From positions 434,001 to 498,000 of the forward strand of contig JALJCO010012876.1 in assembly GCA_023101725.1 (NCBI GenBank): DNA of 64,000 nt, in the 5' to 3' direction. The stretch is from Atherinomorus stipes (taxonomy: Eukaryota; Chordata; Actinopteri; Atheriniformes; Atherinidae). The translations under genes and the position numbers were made by a program. The notes under the pieces were generated by a model. That model saw nothing but the letters and a program-made list of their open reading frames with translations. It was not told the DNA's origin and did no database searches. This document shows positions 35,541 through 48,638 of the stretch, one piece after another; positions within the stretch are counted from its first letter, which is position 1; each line of letters begins with the position of its first letter.

Positions 35541-38500
35541 TCAACAATCCTCTAAAATGAGTTAACCCCTGTTTGGTGCATTTAATACAAACATATTTTC
35601 CTGAGAACAAAAGAAACCTGATGACTTGTAGTAATACTGGTGAAAAAAAAATTCTAAAGAAACTATTTAAAAAAAATAGAGGTTGCAGGCTAAAGGTTAA
35701 GGGGCCAAACTTCATAAAGTTTGTGTATTCTAGGCAAAAGTATTGTATGAAATAGCTCCAGCTGCACTTATGACTCTGCCACGCAGAGCCTGTGAACGTA
35801 TCACGTATCTCAAGTTGAGTACAGTGAAGTAATCCACACTTTTCACCCCAATACCTCACAAGCAGAGAGAAAAGAGGCAGTAGTGATTCAGCCGCATGGA
35901 TTAGACAGACAGCAGGTCACACAGGGTGCCAGTAAGTCCACCACAGCCTCTGCAGTCATTGTCCTGTCCTTCAGCATTTCCTATGCATTTCCTCAGCACT
36001 GGTGGGCGACCGCAGCAAGAAAATTACAACCGCTAAGCTCAATTTCCTCTCATGCAGCAAGTAACTATAGCTCTAATGTTAAGAGCTGTTTTGATGCTGC
36101 TACATGCACCAGAACCACAACTGGAACTGATGGACAATTAACTGCAACCGTAATTAACTCCAGTCTGTAACATTGCTAAATTGACATGAGAGAAGTATTA
36201 TTTCCTGTATTACTCATCCTGCGCTACTCATTCATTAACCCTGGATATAAATTTCGTTTTTGTCTGAGTAAGTTTTATGTCGCACATTTTGATCTTTCAG
36301 TAATGCACTGGGCCCATCAGATCAGTCAACCGGCACACAGGGAGTCAGCCAGCTCACCGGGCCAGCAGTCGGCAGGGCAAAGCTGTTTCTGCCACGCAGT
36401 CTGATAACGTATGCATTACACTCTTACAGTGGAGCAGAAGCCCACAGTTTAATGAATGTAACCCAAGCTCCTTGTTAAACAAACAGTCTGAACCTGTGAA
36501 GAAAACCTCCACATTACCCTTCTTCATCTCTCATTAAAATTTCTGGGACCTACAGTGTGAGCCAGACTGAATGGCTGACTCCCATTTCTTTAATCTTTCA
36601 ATTATAGTTACTGTTGCTATTTCGCATGTTTTTGTAAGGAAATATTAGGAGTTGGAGTCAATGGGTTTTTACCCAAATTCTCAAATTTGGATGAATGGTC
36701 TAACTTATTAATTTGGACACTGATGTGAATAAAAAGCCTAATATAAAAATCACAGATTTACTACACATTTCTATTAACTTAATTTCTGCCTGCTTTATTG
36801 CATAAATCTTCTTTCATCTACACCTAATAGCCGCATCTTGTCCAATCATTTTTTTGGGGGTGCTCTTTTAATGATTTGGACATGCTTTTGCAGGTCTTTC
36901 CTGTCCAAATCCTTTGATTATTAAAGAACATATTCAAATATCTACATCACACTGCAAATTTAGCCTTGACAAAAGAAATAAGAAACAGAGGTCCACTTTC
37001 AGCAAGAAATCATCTACCAAAGCTTATGTTTTGACTTCACATTCCACGAATCAAAACCTGCTTAGTGAAATGTACTTTTAGTCAGCAGTAAAAAGGGGGA
37101 ATGTGTTGGTATACAGAGGAAAGAAAAAGATCCTTGCAGAAACACAGATTTCAAACACTGAAGAGGGTTTGTAATAGGAAAAGACTAACTCTGTCCTCCT
37201 CACCAGCCACCTCAATGTGTGTTTTGCCTCAGCTGCCTATCAAAAACCAATATCCTCAAATTTGATTCTGGTGTTGTCGTTTGAAATTAGAAAGAATCTG
37301 TGTCTAATGCAGTAAGCCAAACCTAGCTGCTGTGAACTCTAACCTCCTTTAAGTGATCTCCATCTCTCCCTCATCCTCCTAAATCCTCGTTGCTCCCTGA
37401 CAACTCCCCATCCAAGCTGTATTGCTGAAGCTGAGGAGGAGACTTAGGATTTAGGGACCTACAGACCCCTTCTTCTCCCCTCCCTTTCTCACTGCACAAA
37501 TCCCCTCTCCCCTGTCCCCACCTCTCTTTTTTCACTTTCCAGTCATTTTTAAATACAGTAACACAATCTCAGGGAAAGCTGATATAATCTTTTCTAAACT
37601 ATAAAAGTCAGTCACCCAGAGAAACATCTGCACGGTCAAATTTAAAACAAACTGTCAGGGAGTCCGGTGTCCCCATAAAGAGGGAGCAGCGGCAGGAGGA
37701 GAGGTGGGGAGACAGGGGAGCACGGTGGAAAATAAAGAGAAAAGGAATGATTTTAAGGGGGAGTTTTAGTGCTTTCCACTTGCATTACTTAAACACAAAC
37801 CTCCCTCAGGCCATCCGGATCCTTGCAGGGTAAAGCTAACGCAACAGCAATGCTACCAGTTGTTTTAATAGCTGTTTGAATTACAAAGTGATTGTCACTG
37901 TTTTACAGTCCTTTGACACCAGAGACGGCCAAATATGTGAACAAAGTCATACTGTAGTTGACATCTTAACAAGTTGACATCAGTGAAAATACACGATTAG
38001 GTCAAGTGGTTAGTGGTGAGAAAATCATAGAACCACACCACACAGCTAAGTTAATCTTTGAGAAAGTGTTGACTTTGTAAATTCAAATGTACAATTTTAA
38101 TACAAAGTCACCCAAATAACTGTTAATGCTAATAAATTTACCACAGTAAAGCCCAATCTTTCAATTTGGATTTGAAATGTAATAGAAAACATGTTGTTTC
38201 GTTTATAGACAGATCACTATCATAAAAAGACATCAAGACTGGATATTGGGGGAAACAGCAACTGTTGGTTTGAAAGGTTTCAAAGATCAAATGATATGAT
38301 TAGATTATAATAATTACTAAAACTTTGAGTACATAGTGTTAAAATAAATCTTCTGTAGGGACACTTTAGTTTGTGCCCATAATTTGAGTGTTACTAATGT
38401 ATTGTAAGAGAAGAAGCCCATCACTCTATGGCAACAACACTTTCCAAATGTACTAGACTCCCTGACTAAAATTGCCAAAAACAGTGTGACCCATTACTGT

Positions 38501-38929
38501 TTAAACATGGCTCAGCATTAAAGTCTGAATTCTGGACTGTCCTCTATACTTCCCAAATTCTTGTTACATTGTATTTTTTGGGGTTCACCAGAGCAAGTCC
38601 AGTCAGTATTGACCAAACTTTACAGCTCACAGGACCCTAAGCAGCTATTGCCTATCCCCATTCTCTAAGGTCAGCCGTTTGGAGGCACAAATGTCGTCTA
38701 CACAATATTAGGCAGGTTGTTTTGAAGTTTTGACAGTATGTCTATGCTGTTTAAATACATAATGCGTAATTTGACATAATTCAGGAATCACTCAGTAGAG
38801 CAGTGATATAATGTAATGTGCCATTTGTTGATGTATTTCTTACATTCGCTCATGTCACAATCCTCTGATACAGATCTTTGCAAAAGTGTTGCAGGTTCTT
38901 TCCCCATGTGAGTTTAGGCTGATATACAG
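35541..38929. other. Noncoding DNA with scattered regulatory-looking blocks
   Basis: No gene or transposon end recognised. About 36090-36430 and 37790-37910 are unique, balanced blocks (for example CAGTTGTTTTAATAGCTG and CGTAATTAACTCC) that could be regulatory. A 9-bp inverted pair CCTAAATCC/GGATTTAGG flanks about 60 bp at 37379-37455. Confidence 0.4.
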
Positions 38930-38995
38930 TTCCAGTCAAGACTGGACAAAAGCTCATTTCAAAAGATGGAAAGGTGTCCACACTTTTTCTGGTTC
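38930..38995. mobile_element. Probable fused Tc1 terminal repeats (solo remnant)
   Basis: TACAGTTCCAGTCAAGACTGGACA is followed about 20 bp later by AAAGGTGTCCACACTTTTTCTGG, roughly the reverse complement of the same end (the common fish Tc1 end that reads CCAGTCAAAAGTTTGGACAC). This looks like two ends joined after loss of the interior. Weak but specific. Confidence 0.4.
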
Positions 38996-39589
38996 TGAAT
39001 GTCATTCATCCTTCAGGTTATGTTGATTGATGGTACAGTTGTTTTTTTAAAAAAAAAAAAAAATAGAAATCAGACTGGACATATTGTTATTCATCTCAAG
39101 GTCTCAAATGTAAACGGGCCTCTACAGAAGGCATTATCTGGGAGTGAGTATAGGTAGACAATCCAGCACACTTCAGTCCAATTTCCATGGGTTTTAGGTT
39201 AGAATGCTACTGAAGTACACATTGAACGGGGGGGTGGGGGGTTCACGTTGCCTGCTCTGTTCTGCCCCGTCTGTTTTGAGCTGAGTGTTGGATTGGTTTA
39301 ATTGATTTAATGGGAGTGCATGGTGTCATAGTGGGAGATGGGGAACAGGGATGCTTTAGGGAAGTCAAGTGTGTTGCACTACCTCAACTCGATCTTAGAC
39401 TGCCTGTGTCAGCGGGCGAAAACAGCCAATGGTGATGATACATGAGGGTAAACACAACAAGCAGGAACACCTGAGCAAAAAGAGCCATACATGTGAAGTT
39501 TCTCTCAAACACACAGAAATTCATACACACTTGTTCCAAGCCTGGAACATCCTGCTCCCCTGCTAATGGCTTGAATAACACCCAGAGTG
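38996..39589. other. Noncoding DNA, nothing recognised
   Basis: An A run near 39047-39063, a G-rich spot at 39228-39241, and otherwise unique DNA. The 65-codon minus-strand frame at 39384-39581 has no recognisable domain. Confidence 0.5.
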
Positions 39590-39870
39590 GCCTGATAATG
39601 CCTTAGTGAGATGTGTTTATGAGTGCGTATGTTGTGTGTTTGTATTCACACACAGAGAGAGGGACACAGTGACAGAGCTCGCGCTAATGCCACCCTGAAT
39701 GGTGTGTCTAATTACTTGGCCTACAGATAGCTTTTAGCTAAATCACCTCGCCTTCTGAAGAGCCTATATCAACAGTGACAAGGGCCTGGACAATTACATT
39801 AGCCCACTACCCATCCACCAGGTCCAGCACCAACAATCAGTGTGATTTGCAGTTGCTTCATTATTGTCGT
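39590..39870. promoter_or_regulatory. Candidate conserved noncoding element
   Basis: A unique block with TCTAATTACTTGGCC, TAGCTTTTAGCTAAATCACC, GGACAATTACATTAGCCC and TTCATTATTGTCG, a cluster of homeodomain/SOX-like cores in DNA without simple repeats after the TG/AGAG tracts at 39630-39665. The function is inferred from texture. Confidence 0.32.
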
Positions 39871-39973
39871 CCTTCTCTCCATGACAGTATTTCCTGCTGA
39901 GAAGGATGGAGAACCACAAAGAAAAAGTCGAAGACAGAATGCAGAAAACAGAGCAATATAACTGAGAAACAGA

Positions 39974-40036
39974 GATGAAATGAAATGAAAATTAATGAAA
40001 TGAAAAATACTTTATTTATCCCAGAAGGGAAATTCG
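39974..40036 (-). mobile_element. SINE/LINE 3' tail fragment
   Basis: ACTTTATTTATCCCAGAAGG followed by GAAATT is the reverse complement of the widespread fish retroposon tail (AATTTCCC..GGGATCAATAAAGT). An ATGAA-rich simple tail lies on its left. The tail-shared SINE at 62748 is in the opposite orientation. Confidence 0.6.
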
Positions 40037-43000
40037 ACAATGTAAAAAAGCTCTCTTTTTTGTTTTTTTTTTAATTAAGAGTTAATTTTTTTAATTTGAA
40101 TGAAGAGAGAGTTGTCAGTAGTAGACTCATTTTTGTTAATGTTTGCCTACAAGCGTGTGGAGCGCAGGTGGATAAACCTGTGTGATGACCGCCACTGGAA
40201 TAAACTGGTAGAGTGATATTGGAAAGGGTCCTATTGTAGTTGGACTGTCAACTGCTGTCAAAACCGCCAACCACACAGACACAGTAAAACTGCATCACAC
40301 AAAGTAGCAGCCAAAGGCAGCACATGAATAGAGACAAAAGCTCCAACTCACATTAGAATTCAGTCAATTCTACTCTCTTACATTTTCCAGCAACAGTAAA
40401 GTAAGTCAGTAAAGGGTTTCCTCTTTCCCTTCTGATTGGATTGCATTGCTCTTTTGTTTTTCCTCTTTTCTTGTTGACAGCTTTTCTTACATCCATAGGA
40501 TTCATTGGATGCACCGGTCAAACAAATAAAACAGAATAAAACAAGCAAACAAACAAAAAAAGCATTTTTAACCTTTTCCAACTCCCAAATAATTACATTT
40601 AGAGTTATGCAGCTATGAAAAATTTAAAGGCTTTCCATTAATACCAGTCTAAAGTAGAGTTGTGTGTTTTAGTAATGCTTTCTTTGAACAACAAACTATA
40701 AGAATTATCAAGTGAAATTCAAAGAGGCAAGTGTCTGCGAATAAATCTGTCAGAGCTGCTTTGTGTGTGACATTGAAGGACTAATTACTGGGCAAAATCT
40801 CCTATTTGAAATGCATAACTTTCTTAAATAATTCGGGCACAGTTATCAGTAATTACCATAAAAAAAGTAGTAGCTAATGTAGAGTGCAATGTATCTCCTT
40901 GTTAATTAAATCATACTGTATATTCCATGATGCTACAGTAAGTGGAGAAAACAGATTATCATCTTGAAGAAATGTAAGATAATGGAAAAAAATCTGACAA
41001 TGATTTCATTCTAATAAAACAGCTTGAAAAATACTGAAACCTAACTGACAAGGAGCATCTGAGAAACCAGAAACACCCTGAACCCAGGGATAAGGACACG
41101 ATGGGGAGCAGAGTGGTGCCAAGTGGGGTTGGAACACTCGACAACAGCCTGTCTCACCCCATTACCCTCCAGGCTTCCCCCCACCCCATCCCTGCATCCC
41201 CCTGCTCTGTGAGGTCACACCACCAGTCGCACTACAATGACACCATCGTTGGCTCTTACTGGGTGAATGGAGAGAGGGACTGAGGGAAAGAGGGAGAGGG
41301 GATGGAGGGTTTTGCAATTACCACTTGTTTTATGGGTCATAGTGTCATTGTAACAGACTTCTGCAGGTGTTAGCACCTAACATGATCATGCTTTAATTCC
41401 AGAAGAAGTATCTTCAAACATGTTTACAAGATGTTGCATTATATTTCTTGGATTGCATTTTCTTTTCTTTTCCAGACAGAAATTTCTCCGTTCCAAAAAG
41501 GAAAAATTGGAATTGCTGCAAAAAACATTACTGGCTCTGAAAGGAAAAAAAAATGTTTCAGTGTCTGACAATGGTGATAAAAGTTTAAGTGCACTGGGTT
41601 GTATTTAATGAACAGAATTTTGATCAAGCAATGTTTTGGTCAGAGCTTTTTGGGTAGTCTTCCCAATTTAAAAAAAAAAAAAAAAACTGCCTGAATTTCA
41701 AGTTCACTTAAAAATGTGCACACGTGACTTTAACATATTGCACTGGGCATAATATGCATTCTACAAACTCAATCTGGAATAGGAAGAAACACTAATTACA
41801 CAACTGACCTAAATAAACTTGAATTTACTGTGCTTCTTTTAGAGCAACATGTACGAAAATCCATTTGGTATACACAAATCACGGTGTTTAATTAAATATA
41901 ACCTTTTCAAAATAGTAAATGAAAACCCCAGATATATGTTGGGATAGGACTTGAGTCATAATTTGTGGAACAATGGGGGATGGTAGGATGGGCGTACCAA
42001 GAGGAGTTAAAAGTAGAGCGCTTTTGGAAGCCCCCTGGGTCTCATGATGTTAAGGAGGTGCTCACAGAGGTCTAACACAATGGTACCAGTCAACAACAGA
42101 AGCTGGCCTGCCTGTTTTTTTCCATCTCTCTCTGCCGGCTTCAAGGCCTCTTCTCTGAGCCACAAAAAGCTCGCTGAGGGGATAGCAGGGTGGACGGGTT
42201 TGAGAAACAGCATGGCATTTTAATGGTGATGGAGAGAGTGAGGGAAGAGAGGAGATGGTAAGGTTGAATGGGGTAGACCACCCTCCCACCCCTCCCCTTC
42301 ACACACATATACACACACATACATGTACATACACGTATCATCAGAGGAAGCATTTTATCTTAATGATCCCTGCTCAGAGTAGGTGAGATCCGTAAGCTTT
42401 GTGGGGGCAATTATAGGGTTTAAATTAGGCAGAAGATAATGAGAGAAAGATGGGGAGCCAAACATGAAGGAGAGCTGTCTTCTCATAATGATGATGATGA
42501 GGAGTCCAGATACAGCTTGAGTAAAGAGGTTTCACAACCAAACTATTTCTAAGATGATATTCTGTTGCAGAGCCCTTCTGATTAAATCAGTGGTAAAAAT
42601 AGTGTCCATAAGTTAGTAATGTGTAAGAATGGCATATTATATATCACTGGATGGCCATCAGTTAGCATGATGAACATTGTAATTAAAATATTGCCACATC
42701 ATACTCATGACTGGCCACAAAACACAAACAGTTGTTTGTGTACTCAATACAGAGCAAGCTATGTAGCATGGGGCTATCATAATGCAATATGCATCATTTT
42801 TCCTCCTGAAAGGATTTACAATATCCTATCTCCTGTGGCTAAGCATAATGTTATCATTTTGGTTGTTTAAAAATGCACAATCAACTTTTATTTAAAACAA
42901 TTTAAAGCCCAATGCACAAGCTTTCGCTGTTCTTCATATTGTTTTGTCTCATAATATCGTGGCCACTCACTAATAAAAATATGCCCACTCTTGATTACTT

Positions 43001-43479
43001 ATTTCCAGGTCTTATTAACCTACAGCCAAAACTTAAAGATCTAATTCCCTTACATAACTAATTCGCAGCAGAATAAAACTATCCCATTCCAGTGACTTGG
43101 CAAATCATGACCATGCATCTTTTTTTTTCTAATACTACTAGGAGTATTCTATGCTTCTGTGCAGTTGTATGTGCGCTGGGATAAGCAACCCTTTGAACAC
43201 AATACAAAACAAGCAAATAAATAATAATGATAACAAAAAGTAATTGTTTGGTTCAAGAAATTCCAGCTAATAAGCAGGCAGGACAGCAACAGAATACAAG
43301 AGTTAATTAAGAGTTAATTAGACTGACATCAGCAGGGAAGGACATTTTGGCTTCAGTGGCTGACAAAGTGAAATAATGCTAATTTTTCCTTTGAATGCAA
43401 AAATATCCACAAGAGACAAGAGAGAAGAGACAAGAGACACAATATGAGCAGTTTGCCAAATACCTGCAAGTAAAACACA
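40037..43479. other. Noncoding DNA, nothing firm
   Basis: No gene or transposon boundary seen. About 41090-41270 is GC-richer and about 42160-42230 is unique and balanced, and either could be regulatory. A-rich runs occur at 40860 and 41668-41685, with purine repeats at 43405-43440. Confidence 0.45.
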
Positions 43480-45092
43480 CACTGAAAAAAAATGATACTT
43501 TGGATCAACCTAAAAAAATTGCTGTAATCTGTTACAACTAAATTTATTAGTTTTTCTAAAACTAAATTTATGATTTGGTTGAACCTATGAATTTTGATTT
43601 AATGGAAATACATCTTTTACCTTAAAACAAAGAAATTGCTTTGATGCAAAGTAAAAATATAATTCATGACAAAGAAACTTTTTTCACTTTGTTACAACTT
43701 AAATTTCCATCTTGGAATAAACTAATTTAATTGCTGTAATTCTGTTACAGCTAAATTTATCAGTTTTACTCAAAGTAAAAATATAATTCATAACAAAGAA
43801 ACACTTCTTTTCACTTTGTTACAACTTAATTTTTCATTTTGGAATAAACTAAACAAATTGCTGTAATTCTGTTACAGCTAAATTTATTAGTTTTGCTTAA
43901 ACTGAATATATGATTTGCTTGAAACAATAAAATTTGATTTACTGGAAATGTATATTTTACCTAAAAACAAACAAATTGTTTTGATACAAAGTAAAAATGT
44001 AATTCATCACAAAGAAACCTTTTTTTCACTTTGTTACAACTTAGATATTCATCTTGGAATAATCTAATTGAATTGCTGTTATTCTGTAGCATGCTTTTAT
44101 CTGTTTTTTTTTTTTCAACTTTAATATCTTATTTAGGACCAAGTAAACCTTTATTTTTTTCTTACTCAGTACATTTCAAATGGTACTGAGTCAAAGTGGT
44201 ACTCATTGCATGAGTTGGTGACTGAACAATAACATTATTATCATTAATGTCATGTTGGTTTCAAGTCACAATTGATTACAGAAGCCTGTGTGCGTTGGGC
44301 AACTTTAACATCCAAACTGCACAGAATTTCTCAGCAACTTCCTCTGAATATGAACAAAACAAAGACAGTGAACACATAACTCTAATTTATAGGATAACAA
44401 TCACAAAAGGTTAAATTCCTGCTGAATTTGTATTTCCCATGAGCCTTTGTGGTCTGGATATGTTGGGTTTCGAAAATAACCCCGCCCCCTTTGTAGTTCA
44501 TGCACTCTAAAGCCGAAACAACTTAATACTTTTACTTTGAGTGAAAGTAAAAACTTATTTCAGACTAGAGAATGTGATTTTTAAATTGATTTAATTCAAA
44601 AACATAAGATTTCATCACCAAAACCAAAATAATTAATTAAGATTAATGTAAAAGTTCTTTCACATCAGCTACAGCCAGAATTTTTTTTTAAACATTGACT
44701 CAACTTTAACATCCAAACTACACAGAATGTCTAAACAGCCTCCTCTGAATGTGAACATAACAAAGGCAGTAAACACATAACTCAAATTTATAGGATAACA
44801 ATAATAAAAGGTGAAACTCCTGCTGAATTTGTATTTCCCATGAGCCTTTGTGGTCCAGATATGTTGAGTTTTGAAAATAGCCCCCTTTGTTGTTGATGAA
44901 CTCTAAAGCTGAAACAACTTAAAAAATTTACCTTGAGTGCAAGTAAAAACTTATTTTGGACTAAAGAGTGTGATTTTTAAGTTGATTTAATTAAAAAACT
45001 TAAGATCTTATCACCAAACCAAAATAATTAAGTTAGATCAATGTAAATAAGTCATTCATATCAACTACAGCCCAGATACTATTTTTACAGTG
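43480..45092. mobile_element. DNA transposon with internal tandem repeats, family uncertain
   Basis: The left end CACTGAAAAAAAATGATAC and the reverse-complemented right end CACTGTAAAAATAGTATC are imperfect inverted repeats, a common end type in fish nonautonomous DNA transposons. Inside, 43516-44110 holds about four units of ~213 bp (one shortened to ~125 bp), keyed by AATTGCTGTAATTCTGTTAC at about 43516, 43729, 43856 and 44072. Then 44301-45075 holds two units of 401 bp, keyed by AACTTTAACATCCAAACT at 44301 and 44702. CACA stands on both flanks, which may be a short target duplication or chance. No transposase. Confidence 0.6.
44301..45075. repeat. Two 401-bp tandem units
   Basis: Phrases such as CCTGCTGAATTTGTATTTCC and CCATGAGCCTTTGTGGTC recur at a 401-bp offset. 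The second copy has lost the CCCCGCCCC stretch and some CpGs. Both units sit inside the transposon called at 43480-45092. Confidence 0.9.
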
Positions 45093-46829
45093 CACATTTT
45101 CCCAAATGATGAATGAAAAAGCTTGGAGCGTGATGTTGGAAACTTTTCAATCTTCATTCATATCACTGACAAGCTTACTCAAGGCTATTTTTTAAATAAA
45201 CTTATCTGTCACTGAACAAATGAATAATCAAGGTATTATCAGTCTAATTGTGATGAACAAGCTGGCTAAAGCCAGCAGATTTAATGAGCTGCGTATAGGC
45301 TCTTCTCACCTAGTCTGCTGGTCGATAAGGGTAGCGTCACACACAGGATACAGGCCATCTAGCTATTCCCACTGCTACCCACTAAAGCCCACTGTTTACA
45401 CTGTTTTGTTTTTAATCACAGTAAGTCCAAACTCTAGATGTAATTTTCCACTCTGCATACAGCTAAACACAAACACAGACACATAGAAAGATACACATAC
45501 ACATACACACTAACACGTACAGTACGGTAAACTCAGCCCCACAATTACCCCTCAATTAGAGATAATAACATGACCACTTCCTGACCAATCACCTGCAGCC
45601 TCTCCATGACTCACATAGTGTCGCTCCACAGTCTCTCTCACACACATACACACACATGCTCACACACAAAGTCAAATGGCTCACAAAGTTAGTGGTGACG
45701 GTAGTAATCATTGGTTATTTTGGCTGACCGCTGCGCTTTGTGATTTTCTCTGTATCAGGCAGGTGGAGCAAAATCTTCCCCCCATTTTATGGAGATAAAT
45801 GTTAGTTTTCTGTGGTTTCCTGTATATACTGACTGCTGTCAAGACACACACACGCAAACACACACCCGCACACACGTATATATACAATACGGACACATTT
45901 CCTGGCAAAACTGAAATAACCTTTCCTGTCTCCCTGTCTGTCTCATGGATGAATGACAGAACAGTCTTTTCCCACACTAAGGCTGCCACAGCAGTGGACC
46001 TTATATCCACTTAAGTGCCTTTCTTTCCTCCCGTTTGCCCTCTTCTACCTTCTTTGCTGCAGCAAAGGAAGGTCCTCTTTTCCTATGGCAAACATGTCAA
46101 AACCTCAAAAGTTAGAACAACTTTGTGCTGTCCACAAAATATAAAGACTGCTACCTGGAGGACAGAAATAGTATTTAATAGCTGACTGCAGTCCCATTGG
46201 AGCCATTTTCAAGTTAACTGACTTTCAGGCAAAGAAACCTGAACCAGATATAAGATATTTACCACAGCTGAAAAGTGTGTCTAGATTTATGCTGTTAAAC
46301 TTGATCATACTGACAGAAGTTAACCATTTGTTTCTATAGTTATGACTACATCACCATAGAAAATATAAAATGAATAACAGATGTTTGTTTGTTTTAAATT
46401 ATGTAAACCATGATGCAGACATAAACTGCTGGTTATAACGCAAAATTTTTTCACAAGGTCACTACTTTGGACTTGTTGCTGCCCAAATCTAATATCACTT
46501 ATTTGTCAGAGATGGAATTTAAGGATAACTTTCTTTTTTTTTTTTACCTGGACCTTATTTCTAGGAGTTTATGGTCAGCAAGAATTCTAATGTCAACTGG
46601 TGTGCATTAGTTTTGTATATAGGCACACCTAGGTAGATCACTGTCATATCATTCTGCCACGGAATGTTATCACCATAGCAACACACAAACCAGCTGCCAG
46701 CATAAAATAGTTCCTATTGACCTTTTGTACGTGATGTCGCACTCTTCAGTGGAATGCCGACTCCGCCATGACGGACGTCAAAACAATGCTAACGTCCATT
46801 AAGCTCACAGCAAACCAGACCGTTGGTAT
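45093..46829. other. Noncoding DNA with CA-rich tracts
   Basis: Compound CA microsatellites occur at about 45470-45520, 45640-45670 and 45840-45885. A T run at 46532-46543 is followed by ACCTGGACCTTATTTC. The composition of 46700-46829 resembles repeat-derived DNA. No gene. Confidence 0.45.
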
Positions 46830-46925
46830 TAGGGCTTTGACTCCGAACTTCGCAATTCGCAAAATATTAAAGCATTAAACAAATATTAGGCCGCCCTTAA
46901 TATTCCAACCTGTAATGGATATTAT
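46830..46925. mobile_element. hAT-like terminal fragment (left end)
   Basis: TAGGGCTTTGACTCCGAAC followed by TTCGCAATTCGCAAAATATT resembles the terminus of a common fish hAT miniature element. I could not find a matching right end, so this is a fragment at best. Confidence 0.35.
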
Positions 46926-48042
46926 TTTTTATAAATTTGTTTGCATGTCAACGTTTTCAACAGTGTTTATGCACGATGCTGAGTACTGAGATAAACACAG
47001 AAATTAGATATTGCTTAGAAATAAGATGACAGATAGCGTATAGATAGTATACCATATTATAGTGTAGTAGAGCAAGCTAATATAATAGTAGTATGATGAG
47101 ATACAGCCATCTTACAAGTATCAGCAGCGTGAAGAGACGACTTTGTCAGTTAAATATAATCCTACAGTCTTCACGCATTCCTCTCGCATGATGAACTACG
47201 TAGATGAATTGTGAACATCAGAAGGGAAACTTCATCATCTCTCATCACACCGTGTCTGAGCTCCACACTTTACAGTACAAGATGTCAGAGAGCCGAGTGA
47301 AGGAGGAGGAAGGAGCTGGAACCCGGCACTGTTCTGGTTTTATTTCATTATACAGTAACAACTATTCTCTTGGTGAGAGAAGACTGTGTTTGGGAACATA
47401 CAGCTGGACCAGCGAAGATGGAAACTGGAAAAGCAGTTTGTGCTTGTGTCGTCAGAAAATGAGAAAGATAAGTAGTAGTGGCTTATTAGCAAATCCAGCT
47501 AGTGCTAACCTAAGAAAACAATATAAGTAGCTATGATTTATCTCAGAACAGTACAAATATATTTCTGTGTTAAATGTGAGCATAATATTCGTTCTTACTA
47601 CACGATGTCTTAATCAGACAAACACATTAATCTACAGTATTTGTGTCACTGTCTTCTGATGATGTTGCCTCCAAGCTACCGCTGTTGGCTAAATACTTAC
47701 CTTTTTAACCATCAATAAAGTTGGTTATACAGCTTAAAGTTCATCTTTCATGTTCTTTTTTAATGGCAGAAAATCGTTCCCTGGGATGAGGCAGTAACTG
47801 TTAGGTCTCTTAAGTTGAAAAGAACAAGGAAGTATTACTTAGAAAGGGAGGGGGAGGGGCTAAAACTATCCTTCACAAACACAGCATAGTTTTGGAATCA
47901 TGTGACCTCTGACGTCAGAGTAGGTGAAGTCCTGCAAAACAATAACAGATAAACGGCGATACAACAGCCGATTAGCAGCTAGACATCATCTTTCTCAACA
48001 TCCGCCCTTTTTCTTAACCTCACCTCTACAGCTGAGGCTTAA
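46926..48042. other. Repeat-like noncoding DNA
   Basis: A 108-codon plus-strand frame (47204-47530) has no recognisable domain and no credible splice context. The stretch 47700-48042 is a left flank that continues across the Harbinger insertion at 48639, so an older unclassified repeat may have been split. Confidence 0.35.
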
Positions 48043-48638
48043 GGCCTGGGATATACTTGCTGTTGGCGACGCGTCCACGTCCGCGTACGCATCATGGCGC
48101 CCACGCGGTCCCAGCGTACCTACGGCACGTAGGTCGCTCGCGTTGACGCGAGGTAACGTGCCGCATGCGCGTGGTGCAATATTGACTTGAACGCTAGAGG
48201 TGCTCGTGCGTACAAAAAGCGTGAACACGAGGTCAGAGGTAAACACAATGGCGAACACAATGGCGTCGGCGAGTAGTTTTGAAGAGCGTCTCTCGGACCT
48301 GGTCCAAAACTACAGACACTTATATGATATTTCCTCCCCGTTGCACAGCGACCTCTTTTTCTTTCGCAGTAGCAAAGTAAAATGATCGTTTCTTCTTCTT
48401 CGAGAGCAATAACATTGTCTATTTTCCACATACACCTGGGTCGTTCACGTATGCCCCGGAAAAACAATCTGACCGGCAGACTGACCCTTTTACATTCTCA
48501 TGAAGTGCTGTGTACTCCTCCTAGCGGTGGCCTCCGGTATTGAGCGTTTCGGCCGCGAAGTGCTGCAGCAAGTATATTCACAGACGACGCAGACCGCTTG
48601 CGTGAATGTTTGCGTCCACAGCAAGTATATCCCAGGCC
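48043..48638. mobile_element. PIF/Harbinger-like element with TAA duplication
   Basis: The ends are perfect 21-bp inverted repeats beginning GGCCTGGGATATACTTGCTG, flanked by TAA on both sides (48040-48042 and 48639-48641), the 3-bp duplication of Harbinger-type elements. The interior is CpG-rich and carries the start of a MADF-type DNA-binding protein (48248-48385), the kind of second protein that accompanies Harbinger transposases. No DDE transposase is present, so it is nonautonomous. Its high CpG content and perfect ends suggest a younger insertion than the copy at 54681. Confidence 0.85.
48248..48385 (+). pseudogene. MADF-domain N-terminal fragment of a Harbinger element
   Basis: From the Met at 48248 the frame reads MANTMASASSFEERLSDLVQ and then NYRHLYDISSPLHSD, which fits the opening of MADF (Myb/SANT-like) domains: an acidic FEERL helix followed by the YxHLYD.SSP signature. 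It then departs and stops at 48383. The rest of the domain (the W..I..LG part) is missing here but survives in the copy at 54681. Identity rests on motif resemblance. Confidence 0.6.

Noticed and set aside
48120..48467. 115-codon minus-strand frame
   Set aside because: Lies antisense across the CpG-rich Harbinger-like element; the MADF-like reading on the other strand explains the region better.
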